A model generated the notes under the pieces. The model was given only the letters and a program-made list of their open reading frames with translations. It did not search any database and was not told the DNA's origin. Below, in pieces: positions 1 through 9,233 of a stretch of 64,000 nt of DNA. A program made the position numbers and the translations under genes. Positions within the stretch are counted from its first letter, which is position 1; every line of letters starts with the position of its first letter. The DNA is from Proteus terrae (GTDB lineage Bacteria; Pseudomonadota; Gammaproteobacteria; Enterobacterales; Enterobacteriaceae). The stretch is taken from assembly GCF_003144325.1 (NCBI RefSeq), contig NZ_PENS01000013.1, forward strand, positions 62,001 through 126,000, read 5' to 3'.

Positions 1-144
1 TAAAAGTAAGAAGAAAACAAGACTAAAACCAGAAGTTGCAAAAGTTGGATATTCATATACCGCCATCACCATCGAAGCAGTAATAGCAAAAAAACCAACT
101 AATGTAAGTTGTTTGGGTGCTGAGTTTGTTGATGATGTAACCAT
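1..144 (-). CDS. gadC: Glutamate:GABA antiporter GadC, N-terminal 48 residues only
   Basis: Inner-membrane antiporter that exchanges external glutamate for the GABA made by GadB, completing a proton-consuming acid-resistance cycle. Reading the minus strand from the ATG at 144 gives 48 residues beginning [15 protein letters not shown] and continuing into a first membrane segment ([17 protein letters not shown]). This stretch is close to the E. coli GadC N-terminus as I recall it. A strong Shine-Dalgarno (AGGAGG) lies just upstream. The gene follows gadB on the same strand and runs off the left edge, so the rest cannot be assessed. Confidence 0.9.
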   Translation of the reverse strand, partial: MVTSSTNSAPKQLTLVGFFAITASMVMAVYEYPTFATSGFSLVFFLLL

Positions 145-202
145 ACAATCCTCCTGAAATTTATTCAGAAAAAATAATTACACTGTAATTATTATCTAGA
201 AG

Positions 203-234
203 GAGGTTGAGAATGGATAGCGATCCTCAACCTC
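203..234 (-). other. Intercistronic hairpin between gadB and gadC
   Basis: Nine-base perfect inverted repeat (GAGGTTGAG / CTCAACCTC) with a 14-base loop in the gap between the gadB stop and the gadC start. No U-run follows it on the transcribed strand, so it looks more like an mRNA-processing or stabilising element than a full terminator. The role is inferred only. Confidence 0.4.
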
Positions 235-247
235 AAAATGAACAGAA

Positions 248-1639
248 TTAACTATGGTTAAAACCACTACCATCTTCTGCTGATAAAGGATTGCTGACTG
301 GGTGTTTATCAAAGTATTCTAGCGTACGTTTGAAATCATCAATTAATAGTGAGGCAAGATCTAGGCTGACACCATGACGAACTAAAATACGTTGGATCAC
401 TAAATCTTCACGATTAGCAGGCATGGAATAAGCAGGAACTTGCCAACCGCGACTACGTAATTTATCTGCAATATCGTATAAAGAATAAGTGACTTTAGCG
501 TCTTTTTTTAGTTTCCATGCTAATGCTGGGATACCTTCTTTACAATCACCACTAAATATCATTTCAAAAGGACCTAACTTTTCAATTTCCCTTGCTAAAT
601 ATTGTGCTGTTGAGTAGCAAGCGTTATGAATTTTTGTATAACCTTCTCGGCCTAAACGTAAGAAGTTATAGTATTGAGCAATAATTTGCCCGCCAGGGCG
701 TGAGAAATTCAGCGCAAAAGTAGGCATGTTACCGCCTAAGTAGTTCACATTAAAGATAAGCTCTTCAGGCAGATCTTTTGCTTCACGCCAAACAACCCAA
801 CCTGCACCTAATGGCGCCAAACCAAATTTATGCCCTGAAGCATTAATAGATTTTACTCGTGGTAAACGGAAATCCCATTCAATATCGGGTGCACAAAAAG
901 GAGCCAAAAAGCCACCACTTGCGCCATCAACGTGAATTGGTATATCTAAACCTGTTTCTTTTTGCAGTTTATCTAATGCGTCATGAACCGCTTTGACAGG
1001 CTCATAGGTACAGGTAAAAGTAACTCCTAAAGTTGGTACAACCCCAATAGTATTTTCATCCACACGTTTAATGACCTCTTCTGGACTCATCATTAAACGA
1101 TCTCCCTCTAAAGGGATCTCTCTTAATTCCACATCAAAATAACGAGCGAATTTATGCCAACAAATTTGAACAGGACCACAAATCAAATTCGGTTTATCTG
1201 TTGGTTTTCCTTGTGCAATACGTTTTTTACGCCATTGCCATTTTAATGCTAGCCCACCTAACATTGCAGCTTCTGATGAACCAATAGTAGAACAACCTAG
1301 CGTATTTAATGCATCAGGCGAAGACCACAAATCAGCTAACATATGAACGCAACGATTTTCAATTTCAGCTGTTTGCGGATATTCATCTTTATCTATCATA
1401 TTTTTATCAATAGAAATATCCATTAAATCGCGTATTTCATCGTCAACCCAAGTTTGGCAAAATGTCGCTAAATTTTGTCTTGAGTTGCCATCTAACATTA
1501 ATTCATCACGGACAGCATTAAAAACGTTACGTGGATTATTTTCTTTCTGCGGGATTTTTGTTTTAGGTAAGGATTGAGAAAGGTTGAGAGATGCATATAT
1601 ATCATCTAGTTCATTATAATTTGATGATTTGTTTTTCAT
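248..1639 (-). CDS. gadB: Glutamate decarboxylase GadB
   Basis: PLP-dependent decarboxylase that converts glutamate plus a cytoplasmic proton to GABA and CO2. The protein has 463 residues, close to the usual 466. Group II decarboxylase marks are visible: the HVDGASGG motif (about 236-243) and the PLP lysine in [10 protein letters not shown] (Lys271). The chain ends in His-Ser, where E. coli GadB ends in His-Thr; that penultimate histidine is known in the family to close the active site at neutral pH, so pH-gated activity is plausible. gadC follows 103 bases downstream on the same strand, giving a gadBC acid-resistance unit. gadA versus gadB cannot be told from sequence; the gadC partner favours gadB. 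Confidence 0.95.
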   Translation of the reverse strand: MKNKSSNYNELDDIYASLNLSQSLPKTKIPQKENNPRNVFNAVRDELMLDGNSRQNLATFCQTWVDDEIRDLMDISIDKNMIDKDEYPQTAEIENRCVHMLADLWSSPDALNTLGCSTIGSSEAAMLGGLALKWQWRKKRIAQGKPTDKPNLICGPVQICWHKFARYFDVELREIPLEGDRLMMSPEEVIKRVDENTIGVVPTLGVTFTCTYEPVKAVHDALDKLQKETGLDIPIHVDGASGGFLAPFCAPDIEWDFRLPRVKSINASGHKFGLAPLGAGWVVWREAKDLPEELIFNVNYLGGNMPTFALNFSRPGGQIIAQYYNFLRLGREGYTKIHNACYSTAQYLAREIEKLGPFEMIFSGDCKEGIPALAWKLKKDAKVTYSLYDIADKLRSRGWQVPAYSMPANREDLVIQRILVRHGVSLDLASLLIDDFKRTLEYFDKHPVSNPLSAEDGSGFNHS

Positions 1640-2093
1640 ATTAATACCCTACTAAAATAAATATAATAAGAAATGAATAGGTGTAACGCTTATTTATTAA
1701 AGATAGTCAACAATATAAAAAGTGAGAAATGAAATTCAAATTTAATTTTAGATCTGATAATTAACGTGATACTTTGTTTCAATTTAAATCATTTTTTGGT
1801 ACAATGTGTTATCATAATGAGGATTACCAACATTAAAAATCAACACAGAAACACTTCATTATCATAAAAAAAACATTTACATAATAAAAAACTCACTTTA
1901 CTGAGCCAAAAAGATTCATTTTGTATTTACTTATTTTTCCTAAGATATTGATGTTTGGTTAAATATAAAAATGACAATATATTAAAAAAATATTTTATGG
2001 AAATGGCTGTAATCAATAATCTGTATTATAACTGTATTTATACATGGATCTTATTTGTATCATACATACTGATTAATTTATTAGGAATAAACT
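1640..2093. other. Divergent AT-rich intergenic region
   Basis: 454 bases between the divergent gadB and Ntn hydrolase genes, very AT-rich and without a credible ORF. It must hold both promoters. A near-perfect inverted repeat (11 of 12 bases) lies at 1809-1820 and 1856-1867, around TTATCATAATGA; it could be a regulator site, but I recognise no family. A TACAAT hexamer at about 1800 is a weak candidate -10 on the plus strand. Confidence 0.5.
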
Positions 2094-3152
2094 ATGCCAG
2101 AAAATAACATTGATAATCGAGTATTCGCTTGTACCACGCTCGCGATTAAAGATAAGAAAAATCGCATTTATCACGGTAGAACAATGGAGTTTTCAGCAGA
2201 TAAACCTGCTTCAATATTTGCATATTATCCTAAAGCTCACACATTCCAACAAAATGCCCCTGATGGTACACCAGGATTAAAATATGCCGTCAAATACCCT
2301 TTTATCGCCATTACAGCACCAATTAATTTAGAAGGAACAAAAGATGTGCTAGAGGGAGTCAATACACAAGGGCTCTCTTTTAGCTTGAATATGCTTCCTG
2401 ATTCAAAGCTAGATGATATTCCTCCGCAAGATTACGCAACGTCCGTACCTATTGCGGCAATCGGTGAATGGGCTTTAGCACAATATGCAACCGTTGAAGA
2501 GTTAAGACAAGCCATTCCGAAAACGGCTTTTTGGTCACAAAAACTATTACTTTTACGCAATTTGCCCAGCCCTTTCCATTACGCTTTTTATGATAAAACG
2601 GGAGCGTGCATTGTTGTTGAGATTTCAGAAGGCACATTGCATATTTATGATAATCCAACTTATTGCATGACCAATGGTCCAATATTTCCATGGCATCTTA
2701 CTAACTTAAATAATTATACTCACCTTTCTAATGTTAATATTTCCACCAACACATTGGGAAATATAAAGGTCAAACAACCAGATAGTGGGATTGCTTTAGC
2801 TTCCTTACCAAGCTCTGATACTTCTGTCGATAGATTTATTCGTGCGGTTTACTATACAACGTATTATCACCAAGTTGCTGATCCAGACACACAACTTGTT
2901 GAATTAGCTCATATCATGAACCGTTTCGATCGCCCTAAAAATTCCACAATCGATCCATTACTAGGCCATGACACGTTGAAAGCGCTTCATACCAGTGAAT
3001 TTTCAGTGTGGACAACGCTCACCGATTTAGAACGAGGAATACTCTTTTTTAGAGGGTATAACAATCTCAACTTCCGAAAATTTACGCTTGAAGCATTTAA
3101 AAATGAAGCAGAGCCCGTTTTCATAAAAGTAAATTTAGAAGGTGATTTATAG
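2094..3152 (+). CDS. Choloylglycine hydrolase / penicillin acylase-family Ntn hydrolase
   Basis: Linear amide C-N hydrolase of 352 residues. The family makes an N-terminal cysteine nucleophile by self-cleavage and includes bile salt hydrolases, penicillin V acylases and acyl-homoserine-lactone acylases. The likely nucleophile is Cys13 in FACTTLAIKD, followed by the family arginine in GRTMEF (Arg29). Later family segments are readable: CMTNGPIFPWHLTNLNNY and DRFIRAVYYTTY. There is no signal peptide before Cys13, only about 12 residues to remove, so the enzyme should be cytoplasmic, unlike many Gram-negative penicillin V acylases. The start is supported by AGGA 6-7 bases upstream. The gene stands alone. 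Substrate cannot be decided from sequence. Confidence 0.8.
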   Translation: MPENNIDNRVFACTTLAIKDKKNRIYHGRTMEFSADKPASIFAYYPKAHTFQQNAPDGTPGLKYAVKYPFIAITAPINLEGTKDVLEGVNTQGLSFSLNMLPDSKLDDIPPQDYATSVPIAAIGEWALAQYATVEELRQAIPKTAFWSQKLLLLRNLPSPFHYAFYDKTGACIVVEISEGTLHIYDNPTYCMTNGPIFPWHLTNLNNYTHLSNVNISTNTLGNIKVKQPDSGIALASLPSSDTSVDRFIRAVYYTTYYHQVADPDTQLVELAHIMNRFDRPKNSTIDPLLGHDTLKALHTSEFSVWTTLTDLERGILFFRGYNNLNFRKFTLEAFKNEAEPVFIKVNLEGDL

Positions 3153-3417
3153 CTATAAACATGAGCAAGAATAAAACAGTACAGATAAAATGTTTTTCTA
3201 TCAGACTTTTATGAATAAAAATCTTTTGTGAAATAACACGCATTTTTTGTACTGAATATTTGCCTTTTAGGTGTTATTTTTTCTATTGTTCAGTTAATGA
3301 GTAAGTAGAGTATGGTAAATAAATCCAGCATTTTCTTATATCTGTGCCATACTTATTAATGGCTTCATATAAATGCTACTTGTTCCTTTACACAAATTAA
3401 TAATAGAGGTTGTAACT

Positions 3418-3657
3418 ATGAAAGCGAAACTTGTACTAGGTGCAGTAATTCTGGCTTCAGGCTTACTAGCAGGTTGTTCTTCTAGTAATAATGCACAGTT
3501 AGATCAAATCTCTTCTGATGTAAGTAGCCTGAATTCTCAAGTTCAACAACTAAGTAGTGATGTACAATCTGCTCGTGCTGAAGCGAAGTCAGCTTACGAC
3601 GAAGCAGCTCGTGCAAATCAGCGTTTAGATAACCAAGTCACTACTTATAAAAAGTAA
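3418..3657 (+). CDS. lpp: Braun (murein) lipoprotein Lpp
   Basis: Small outer-membrane lipoprotein that tethers the outer membrane to peptidoglycan through its C-terminal lysine. The ORF could open 45 bases earlier, but the real start is the ATG at 3418. From there it has 79 residues, with a 19-residue signal peptide ending in the lipobox LLAGC (Cys20), a coiled-coil body of alternating hydrophobic residues with Ser/Asp-rich repeats, the conserved ARANQRLDN segment, and a terminal Tyr-Lys-Lys. E. coli Lpp has 78 residues. A strong terminator follows. It sits near ldtE, whose product family uses Lpp or peptidoglycan as substrate, as in E. coli. Confidence 0.97.
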   Translation: MKAKLVLGAVILASGLLAGCSSSNNAQLDQISSDVSSLNSQVQQLSSDVQSARAEAKSAYDEAARANQRLDNQVTTYKK

Positions 3658-3703
3658 TTTGACCCACCAATAAGCTGAAACAGCTTTAGGTAAGCATTAA
3701 TCA

Positions 3704-3737
3704 CAAAGCCCTAACAATGTTAGGGCTTTGTTTTTTT
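3704..3737 (+). terminator. Rho-independent terminator of lpp
   Basis: Perfect inverted repeat CAAAGCCCTAAC / GTTAGGGCTTTG with a tiny loop, followed by seven T at 3731-3737. A compact, strong intrinsic terminator 47 bases after the lpp stop, as expected for a very abundant mRNA. Confidence 0.95.
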
Positions 3738-3771
3738 ATAAGGTTATTGCTTATTGGTAAATTAATCGGTA

Positions 3772-4272
3772 TTAAGGGCTTTTTATATGAGCAATTAAAT
3801 TATAATTCGTTGCTAGGTTTGAGCCAATGTTGATATTTTTATTGGCTTGAGTTAATAATTCATTAAATGTTTCTCTAATTTTATTAACATATTTTTTTTG
3901 AGCTAATGTCAGCACAGTATAATCCATACCACTTATTTTTTTGAGTTCATTCTCTAGAATATTAAACAGCTCTGTCACTGATTTTGAAGATTTTGTGTAG
4001 GATATTCTAGAACTAGCCATATCCAGCAAAGCCTCTATTTCAATTAACTCATATTCCCTAGTTCCCTCTTTGGGAATGAATCGTTGAAGGATCTCATCGC
4101 ACATTGATTGAATATTTTCACTTTTTAGCTTTTCATTTCCAATTAAAAACGTTTTACAGCTATTTTTCACCTGAGATAAATTATTAAATAGTCCACTAAA
4201 ACTATCTCTCATGCTAGAAGTGATATTACGATTTTCTTTTATTATGTGTTCATTATTAACTGAAACTTTCAT
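3772..4272 (-). CDS. Orphan protein of unknown function
   Basis: 166 residues that I do not recognise. The sequence is polar and predicted largely helical: no signal peptide, no membrane segment, many Asn/Lys/Ser residues, and helical stretches such as IEIEALLDMASSRI and VTELFNILENELKKI. The start is convincing, with GGGAG four bases before the ATG at 4272. The gene is monocistronic and lies between lpp and ldtE, which are neighbours in E. coli, with strong terminators on both sides, so it looks like an insertion into a conserved locus. Its N-terminus (MKVSVNNEHIIKENRNITSS) is Asn/Ser-rich in a way seen in some secreted effectors, but that is too weak to assign function. Confidence 0.65.
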   Translation of the reverse strand: MKVSVNNEHIIKENRNITSSMRDSFSGLFNNLSQVKNSCKTFLIGNEKLKSENIQSMCDEILQRFIPKEGTREYELIEIEALLDMASSRISYTKSSKSVTELFNILENELKKISGMDYTVLTLAQKKYVNKIRETFNELLTQANKNINIGSNLATNYNLIAHIKSP

Positions 4273-4368
4273 TAAACTCCCTTATTATCAATAGAAAACA
4301 TTTTGATGGTAAGGTATTTTTAGCACTATTGATTTTATAAAGAAGTCTTTTTTATTTTTTTGAAACCT

Positions 4369-4407
4369 AAAACAAAACAGCCGCCTAAAGCACCTGTTTT
4401 GTTTTTA
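4369..4407. terminator. Terminator downstream of ldtE
   Basis: Twelve-base perfect inverted repeat AAAACAAAACAG / CTGTTTTGTTTT with a 13-base loop, starting about 20 bases after the ldtE stop. A/T-rich flanks on both sides would allow it to work in either direction. Confidence 0.8.
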
Positions 4408-4426
4408 ATAGTATCATCCTCACTGA

Positions 4427-5344
4427 CTAGTAAGCAGTAACCTCTACTGGAATACCCGAGCGTCGAATAAGTTCTGCATCAGCTTTATCTTTATTAACCT
4501 TGCCACTCTCATACCAAGCATTAAATTGCTTTGTGAATGTAAGAGGCATGGTTTGCGGATCGTCATCTTCATTACGTGATAGTGGCTGATGAACTTCAAT
4601 AAACTGTCTGCCGTCTGCGGTTTCAGTAAATTTAATCGGTTTATTGATAACCTGGACTCGACTCCCTTTAGGTACCACGTTAAATAAGGTCTCAATATCA
4701 CTTGGGCGTAAACGGATACAACCTGAACTCACTCTTAAACCAATACCAAAATCAGCATTAGTACCATGTATAAGGTATTCACCTCGACTATGTGCCAATC
4801 TTAAAGCATATGCCCCCATTGGATTTTCAGGGCCAGCAGGAACGACAGCCGGTAGCGTAATCCCTTTAGCTGCATAATTTTTGCGAATATTCGCCGTTGG
4901 TGTCCAAGTGGGATCTTTAATTAATTGAGAAATCGATGTCACCATCTCAGGTGTTTCTCGCCCTAATTGGCCAATTCCAATCGGGTAAACATCAACAGTT
5001 CCACCCTCTTTTGGATAATAATAAAGGCGCAGTTCAGCAAGATTGATAACAATGCCTTTATGTATGGTATCAGGCAAAATCATCTGCAATGGGATTGTTA
5101 AGGTTTTACCTGCATCAGGCAAAAGAGGATCAATACCAGGATTCGCTTCCATCATATTGAGCAATCCCACTTGGTATTCGGACGCAATAGCCTCTAATGA
5201 GCGTTTATCATCGGGAACTATATATGAAAAATTTTCACCAATAATACGCTGGCCATCAGCAGGTAGTAGATATTCTGTCGCATAAGATAAGTGACTACTC
5301 ATCCCTAATAGCGATACCCCTAAAAGAGTTAACCATTTTTTCAT
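4427..5344 (-). CDS. ldtE: L,D-transpeptidase LdtE (YnhG/YbiS family)
   Basis: Periplasmic enzyme of the YkuD family. Members form 3-3 peptide crosslinks in peptidoglycan or attach Lpp to it. The protein has 305 residues: a signal peptide (about 1-22, ending SYA-T), a LysM-like segment (about 40-85) and a YkuD catalytic domain (about 96-235). The catalytic signature is IHGTN with His193 and SSGCIRL with Cys209. Position just downstream of sufE and next to lpp matches E. coli ldtE (ynhG). The biochemical subtype (crosslinking versus Lpp attachment) is inferred from synteny only. An imperfect long hairpin (5373-5432) separates it from sufE. Confidence 0.9.
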   Translation of the reverse strand: MKKWLTLLGVSLLGMSSHLSYATEYLLPADGQRIIGENFSYIVPDDKRSLEAIASEYQVGLLNMMEANPGIDPLLPDAGKTLTIPLQMILPDTIHKGIVINLAELRLYYYPKEGGTVDVYPIGIGQLGRETPEMVTSISQLIKDPTWTPTANIRKNYAAKGITLPAVVPAGPENPMGAYALRLAHSRGEYLIHGTNADFGIGLRVSSGCIRLRPSDIETLFNVVPKGSRVQVINKPIKFTETADGRQFIEVHQPLSRNEDDDPQTMPLTFTKQFNAWYESGKVNKDKADAELIRRSGIPVEVTAY

Positions 5345-5460
5345 CGTTTATCCCGTGTGTTAGAAATAAAATAAACTGACTATTATGATGATAACATTAT
5401 CATTGTTATGCTTTCATATAATAAGTCAGTTTAGAACATTAATGCGGGATCAGGTAACAT

Positions 5461-5889
5461 TTATGCTACAGCGTATTCTGAAAAACGTGTAATAAGCGTT
5501 GTAACCATCGCATGCAAACCTTGCGTGCGAGATGGTGTTAAGTGGCTTTCTAGTGCTAATGATGAGAAGTAATGTTTGATATCCGTTTCTAATGCTTGTT
5601 CGATAGTTTTACCTTGAAATAAGATAATCACTAAAGCAACAAGGCCTTTCACAATGCCCGCATCACTATCACCAGCCAGCACTAGCTGTTTATTCTCATT
5701 AAGAGAAACCGCTATCCAAACTTGACTTTGACAACCTTCAATAAAATTAGCTGAAATACGTTGTTCATCTGTTAAAGGAGGAAGGCGCTCACCTAGCTCC
5801 ATCATATAAAGATAACGTTGTTCCCAATCCTGACAACGAGAAAAATTGCGTAATAGCTTTGCTTCATCTGGCAAATTAGCAACTGCCAT
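5461..5889 (-). CDS. sufE: Cysteine desulfuration protein SufE
   Basis: Accepts persulfide sulfur from SufS and delivers it to the SufBCD scaffold during iron-sulfur cluster assembly under iron limitation or oxidative stress. 142 residues; the sulfur-accepting cysteine is Cys53 in FIEGCQSQVW. It is the last suf gene, 21 bases after sufS on the same strand, in the standard A-B-C-D-S-E order. A long imperfect hairpin beginning about 28 bases after its stop may end the operon before ldtE. Confidence 0.97.
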   Translation of the reverse strand: MAVANLPDEAKLLRNFSRCQDWEQRYLYMMELGERLPPLTDEQRISANFIEGCQSQVWIAVSLNENKQLVLAGDSDAGIVKGLVALVIILFQGKTIEQALETDIKHYFSSLALESHLTPSRTQGLHAMVTTLITRFSEYAVA

Positions 5890-5910
5890 GAATAACCTCT
5901 TTTTTAATTT

Positions 5911-7149
5911 TTAACCTAATAACATCTCAACACGTAATAGCGCATTAACCAACGCATCGATATCATTTTTATTGGTATATAAACCAAGAGATGCGCGACA
6001 CATCGCAGGAACTTGGTAATAATCCATAATTGGCATCGCACAATGATGCCCTGTACGAATAGCAACGCCATAATTATCAAGGAATGTCCCAACATCATAA
6101 GCGTGATGTTTGCCTAAATTAAACGCTATCACACCTTGTCGAGAATCATTGCCATAAAGCGTTAAGGATTTTACTTTTTGCAACTGCTCTTGGGCATACT
6201 TCATTATATGACTTTCATACTCAGCAATATTATTCATGCCTATTTGTGAAAGATAATCTAATGCCGCACCTAAACCAATCATTCCCATTATGTTAGGTGT
6301 TCCTGCTTCAAAGCGCCAAGGCGCATCTGCGTAGGTAATATCGCCATTAATATGAACATGCTTTATCATTGCGCCACCGCCTTCCCACGGCGGTAATTCA
6401 TCCAGTATCGCTTTCTTGCCGTATAACAAACCAATACCTGTAGGCCCATAAAGTTTATGACCGCTACAAACAAAAAAGTCGCAATCAAGTTGTGAAACAT
6501 TAATTGTTTGATGCATTGCACTTTGAGCACCATCAAGCAATATATGTAATTCACCACCTTGTTCAATTGCATATTGACGAGCATCACGAATAATTTGAGC
6601 GACTGGATTCACTGTGCCCAATACATTTGATTGATGAGTGAGGCTGAGTAATTTAGTTCGCTCATCAATTAAGTGAGGCAATTGAGCAAAATCGAGCGTG
6701 CCGTCTTGCAACAACGGTAACACACGAACATTAAAGCCATACTGTTTTGCTAACATATACCACGGAACAATATTTGCGTGATGTTCCATTTCTGTGATGA
6801 TGATATTATCACCATCATTCAAAAATCGTTGACTATAAACGTTCGCAATTAGGTTGATCCCTTCCGTTGTGCCTTTAACAAAGACTATCTCTTCTTCACT
6901 ATTGGCACCTAAAAAATCACAGGCTTTTTTACGGACATTTTCAACTAACGTTGTCGCATTTGCACTTAATGTGTGAATGCCACGGTGAACCGCGGCATAT
7001 TGTGTTAAGGCAAATTGTTTTTCATGTTCAATGACGCAAGCCGGTTTCTGAGCACTTGCGGCACTATCGAGATAAACCAAAGGTTTTCCTTTCACTTGTT
7101 GTGAAATAATTGGAAAATCATCTCGCGCTTTTTCAATGGAATGCGTCAT
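5911..7149 (-). CDS. sufS: Cysteine desulfurase SufS
   Basis: PLP enzyme that removes sulfur from L-cysteine, giving alanine and an enzyme persulfide that is passed to SufE. 412 residues, usual for the group II class. PLP-binding lysine is Lys232 in [11 protein letters not shown]; the catalytic cysteine is Cys370 in RTGHHCAMP. Also visible are [12 protein letters not shown] (about 119-130) and LLDGAQS (about 204-210). It lies between sufD and sufE with an 11-base gap from sufD. Confidence 0.97.
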   Translation of the reverse strand: MTHSIEKARDDFPIISQQVKGKPLVYLDSAASAQKPACVIEHEKQFALTQYAAVHRGIHTLSANATTLVENVRKKACDFLGANSEEEIVFVKGTTEGINLIANVYSQRFLNDGDNIIITEMEHHANIVPWYMLAKQYGFNVRVLPLLQDGTLDFAQLPHLIDERTKLLSLTHQSNVLGTVNPVAQIIRDARQYAIEQGGELHILLDGAQSAMHQTINVSQLDCDFFVCSGHKLYGPTGIGLLYGKKAILDELPPWEGGGAMIKHVHINGDITYADAPWRFEAGTPNIMGMIGLGAALDYLSQIGMNNIAEYESHIMKYAQEQLQKVKSLTLYGNDSRQGVIAFNLGKHHAYDVGTFLDNYGVAIRTGHHCAMPIMDYYQVPAMCRASLGLYTNKNDIDALVNALLRVEMLLG

Positions 7150-7160
7150 AATGCCTTATT

Positions 7161-8468
7161 TTATACCTCTAATAAGCGCTGATTAACTCTTTCTAATACC
7201 AGTGCTTTAATCACACTATTTTCTAGTGATTCAGTTAATTCAGCTGCAAATGCATGAATGATCATTTTACGGGCATCACTTAAGGAAATACCTCGTGAAC
7301 GCAGATAAAATAGCTGCTCATCATCAATTCGTCCCACAGTAGCACCATGACTACACTTCACATCATCAGCATAAATCTCAAGCTGTGGTTTAGTATCGAT
7401 TTGCGCTTTTTCACCCAGCAACAGATTGTTATTAGTCATTTGACCATCTGTTTTTAATGCTTGAGGTGTCACCGTGATCATACCGTTAAATACAGCTTTC
7501 CCTGCATCCATCGCAATACTTTTATGTAGTTGACGACTCTGGCAATTTTTCTCACCATGAACCAACCATGTGCGAGTATCTGCAATCTCTCCAGCTTTAG
7601 GTAATACAACGCTATTCATCGAAAGCTCTGTATTTTCACCTTTTAATGCAGAACTTGTGTGATGACGACTAAGTTTAGCGCCTAATAAGAAAGCGTAACT
7701 GTTAACACGAGCATCACGGCCTATCGACAGATCGTTATGGGCAAAATGCTGACTTACGCCATTCTCAAAACTTAATTTGATATGGTTAAAAGAGGCATTA
7801 TCGCCGATCGTTGCAGTTAACCTTGCTCCTGTAAAATGACGGTTTTCACTATCACTGCTAATATAGTGCTCTACCACTTGCATCTGGGTATTTGCACCAA
7901 CATCAAGATGAAAACGATAATTTGCACTATTTACCTCAGCACTTTGATCCCCCTGAGTAATATTGAGGATATAAAGCGGTTTATCCGCAATAACACCGTT
8001 TTTCAGGGTAATAAGCAAAGGATGTGGCGCTAAACTTTCAACTAAATGCAGGAAGATTTCACTATTTACCGCTTTAGGTAATTCACTTTGGTTATCAAGT
8101 AAAGTGACTTGATAAGGACCAAAATCTTTACTGCTTTCTATTGGTGAAAATGTACCATTCACCATAACAATACGGTAGCAATCAAAAGATAATGCGTGTT
8201 TAGCTATTAAACTTTGTACATCAAAAGGTGGCAACTGTTGATAGCGTTGACTTAGTGTTTCTTCTAAAGGCGTATAATGCCAATCTTCATGGCGATAAGC
8301 AGGGAAACCTATTTTCTCAACTTGCAACCAATGATTACGAGCGTTGAGATTATCGTCACCTTTACGTTGATGATATAAAGCCGAAAACATTTTTAATGCT
8401 TGTTGATTACGCTGTTCAACTTGACGCTGTTTTTCACGCTTTTCATTGAGGGTCAATAAGCCAGCCAT
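7161..8468 (-). CDS. sufD: Fe-S scaffold protein SufD
   Basis: Component of the SufBC2D scaffold, where iron-sulfur clusters are built; paralogue of SufB. I start it at the ATG at 8468 (MAGLLTLNEKREKQRQ) rather than at the longer frame opening at 8546: that ATG has GGAGG upstream and gives 435 residues, the family size, while the extension reads through sufC. The C-terminal beta-helix core holds the conserved CSHGATVGRIDDEQLFYLRSRG segment. The start overlaps the end of sufC by 26 bases, consistent with translational coupling. Confidence 0.95.
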   Translation of the reverse strand: MAGLLTLNEKREKQRQVEQRNQQALKMFSALYHQRKGDDNLNARNHWLQVEKIGFPAYRHEDWHYTPLEETLSQRYQQLPPFDVQSLIAKHALSFDCYRIVMVNGTFSPIESSKDFGPYQVTLLDNQSELPKAVNSEIFLHLVESLAPHPLLITLKNGVIADKPLYILNITQGDQSAEVNSANYRFHLDVGANTQMQVVEHYISSDSENRHFTGARLTATIGDNASFNHIKLSFENGVSQHFAHNDLSIGRDARVNSYAFLLGAKLSRHHTSSALKGENTELSMNSVVLPKAGEIADTRTWLVHGEKNCQSRQLHKSIAMDAGKAVFNGMITVTPQALKTDGQMTNNNLLLGEKAQIDTKPQLEIYADDVKCSHGATVGRIDDEQLFYLRSRGISLSDARKMIIHAFAAELTESLENSVIKALVLERVNQRLLEV

Positions 8469-9189
8469 AACCTTGTTCCTCCAATTTTTGCGCCAATGAA
8501 AAATCACCTGATTTAATGATTTTTCCCTGATAAAGCACATGCACAAAATCAGGTTTAATATAATCTAGAATACGTTGGTAGTGTGTTACAACGATGAAAG
8601 CACGTTTACCATCACGTAAGCTATTAACACCATTAGAAACAATTTTTAATGCGTCTATATCAAGACCTGAGTCTGTTTCATCTAAAATACATAGCTCAGG
8701 CTCTAACGCAGCCATTTGCAAAATATCATTACGTTTTTTCTCACCACCAGAAAATCCCACGTTAACAGAGCGTGTTAGCAAATCTTGTGGCATATCCAGT
8801 AATTTGATTTTATCTTCAATAAAATCTTCAAAGTCAAAGCGATCTAACGGCTCTTGACCACGATATTCTCTCACTGCATTTACAGAAGATTGTAAGAAAA
8901 ACTGATTACTGACACCGGGTATTTCAACAGGATATTGAAATGCCATAAAGATGCCTTCACCTGCGCGATCTTCCGGTTCTAATTCCAATAAATCTTTATT
9001 TTTAAAAGTAATTGAACCGTCATCAACTTCATATTCATCACGACCAGCAAGCGTTGCAGATAGCGTACTTTTACCCGAGCCATTTGGTCCCATAATCGCG
9101 TGAACTTCACCTGCACGTACCTGCAAATCTAATCCTTTAAGGATCTCATTGCCTTCAACACTGACATGTAAATTTTTAATATCTAACAT
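8443..9189 (-). CDS. sufC: Fe-S assembly ATPase SufC
   Basis: ABC-type ATPase that drives conformational change in the SufBC2D scaffold; it is soluble, not a transporter subunit. 248 residues. Walker A is GPNGSGKST (34-42), the signature motif SGGEKKR is near 149, and Walker B reads CILDETDSGLD (about 167-177); the Asp-Glu-Thr-Asp form is typical of SufC. It lies 44 bases after sufB and overlaps sufD. Confidence 0.97.
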   Translation of the reverse strand: MLDIKNLHVSVEGNEILKGLDLQVRAGEVHAIMGPNGSGKSTLSATLAGRDEYEVDDGSITFKNKDLLELEPEDRAGEGIFMAFQYPVEIPGVSNQFFLQSSVNAVREYRGQEPLDRFDFEDFIEDKIKLLDMPQDLLTRSVNVGFSGGEKKRNDILQMAALEPELCILDETDSGLDIDALKIVSNGVNSLRDGKRAFIVVTHYQRILDYIKPDFVHVLYQGKIIKSGDFSLAQKLEEQGYGWLIDPQ

Positions 9190-9233
9190 AATATATGCCT
9201 TCGGTATCTTTATACTCAGAATCTGGTTAATAA

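Noticed and set aside
4444-4877. Overlapping ORFs on both strands inside ldtE
   Set aside because: They lie in other frames of a gene with a clear catalytic motif and have no ribosome-binding sites or family features.
5385-5410. Possible Fur box between sufE and ldtE
   Set aside because: The palindrome TGATAAC/ATTATCA lacks the one-base spacer of the Fur 7-1-7 unit and is better read as part of a long imperfect hairpin.
7161-8546. SufD starting at 8546 with 26 extra residues
   Set aside because: The extra residues come from reading sufC out of frame; the ATG at 8468 has the ribosome-binding site.
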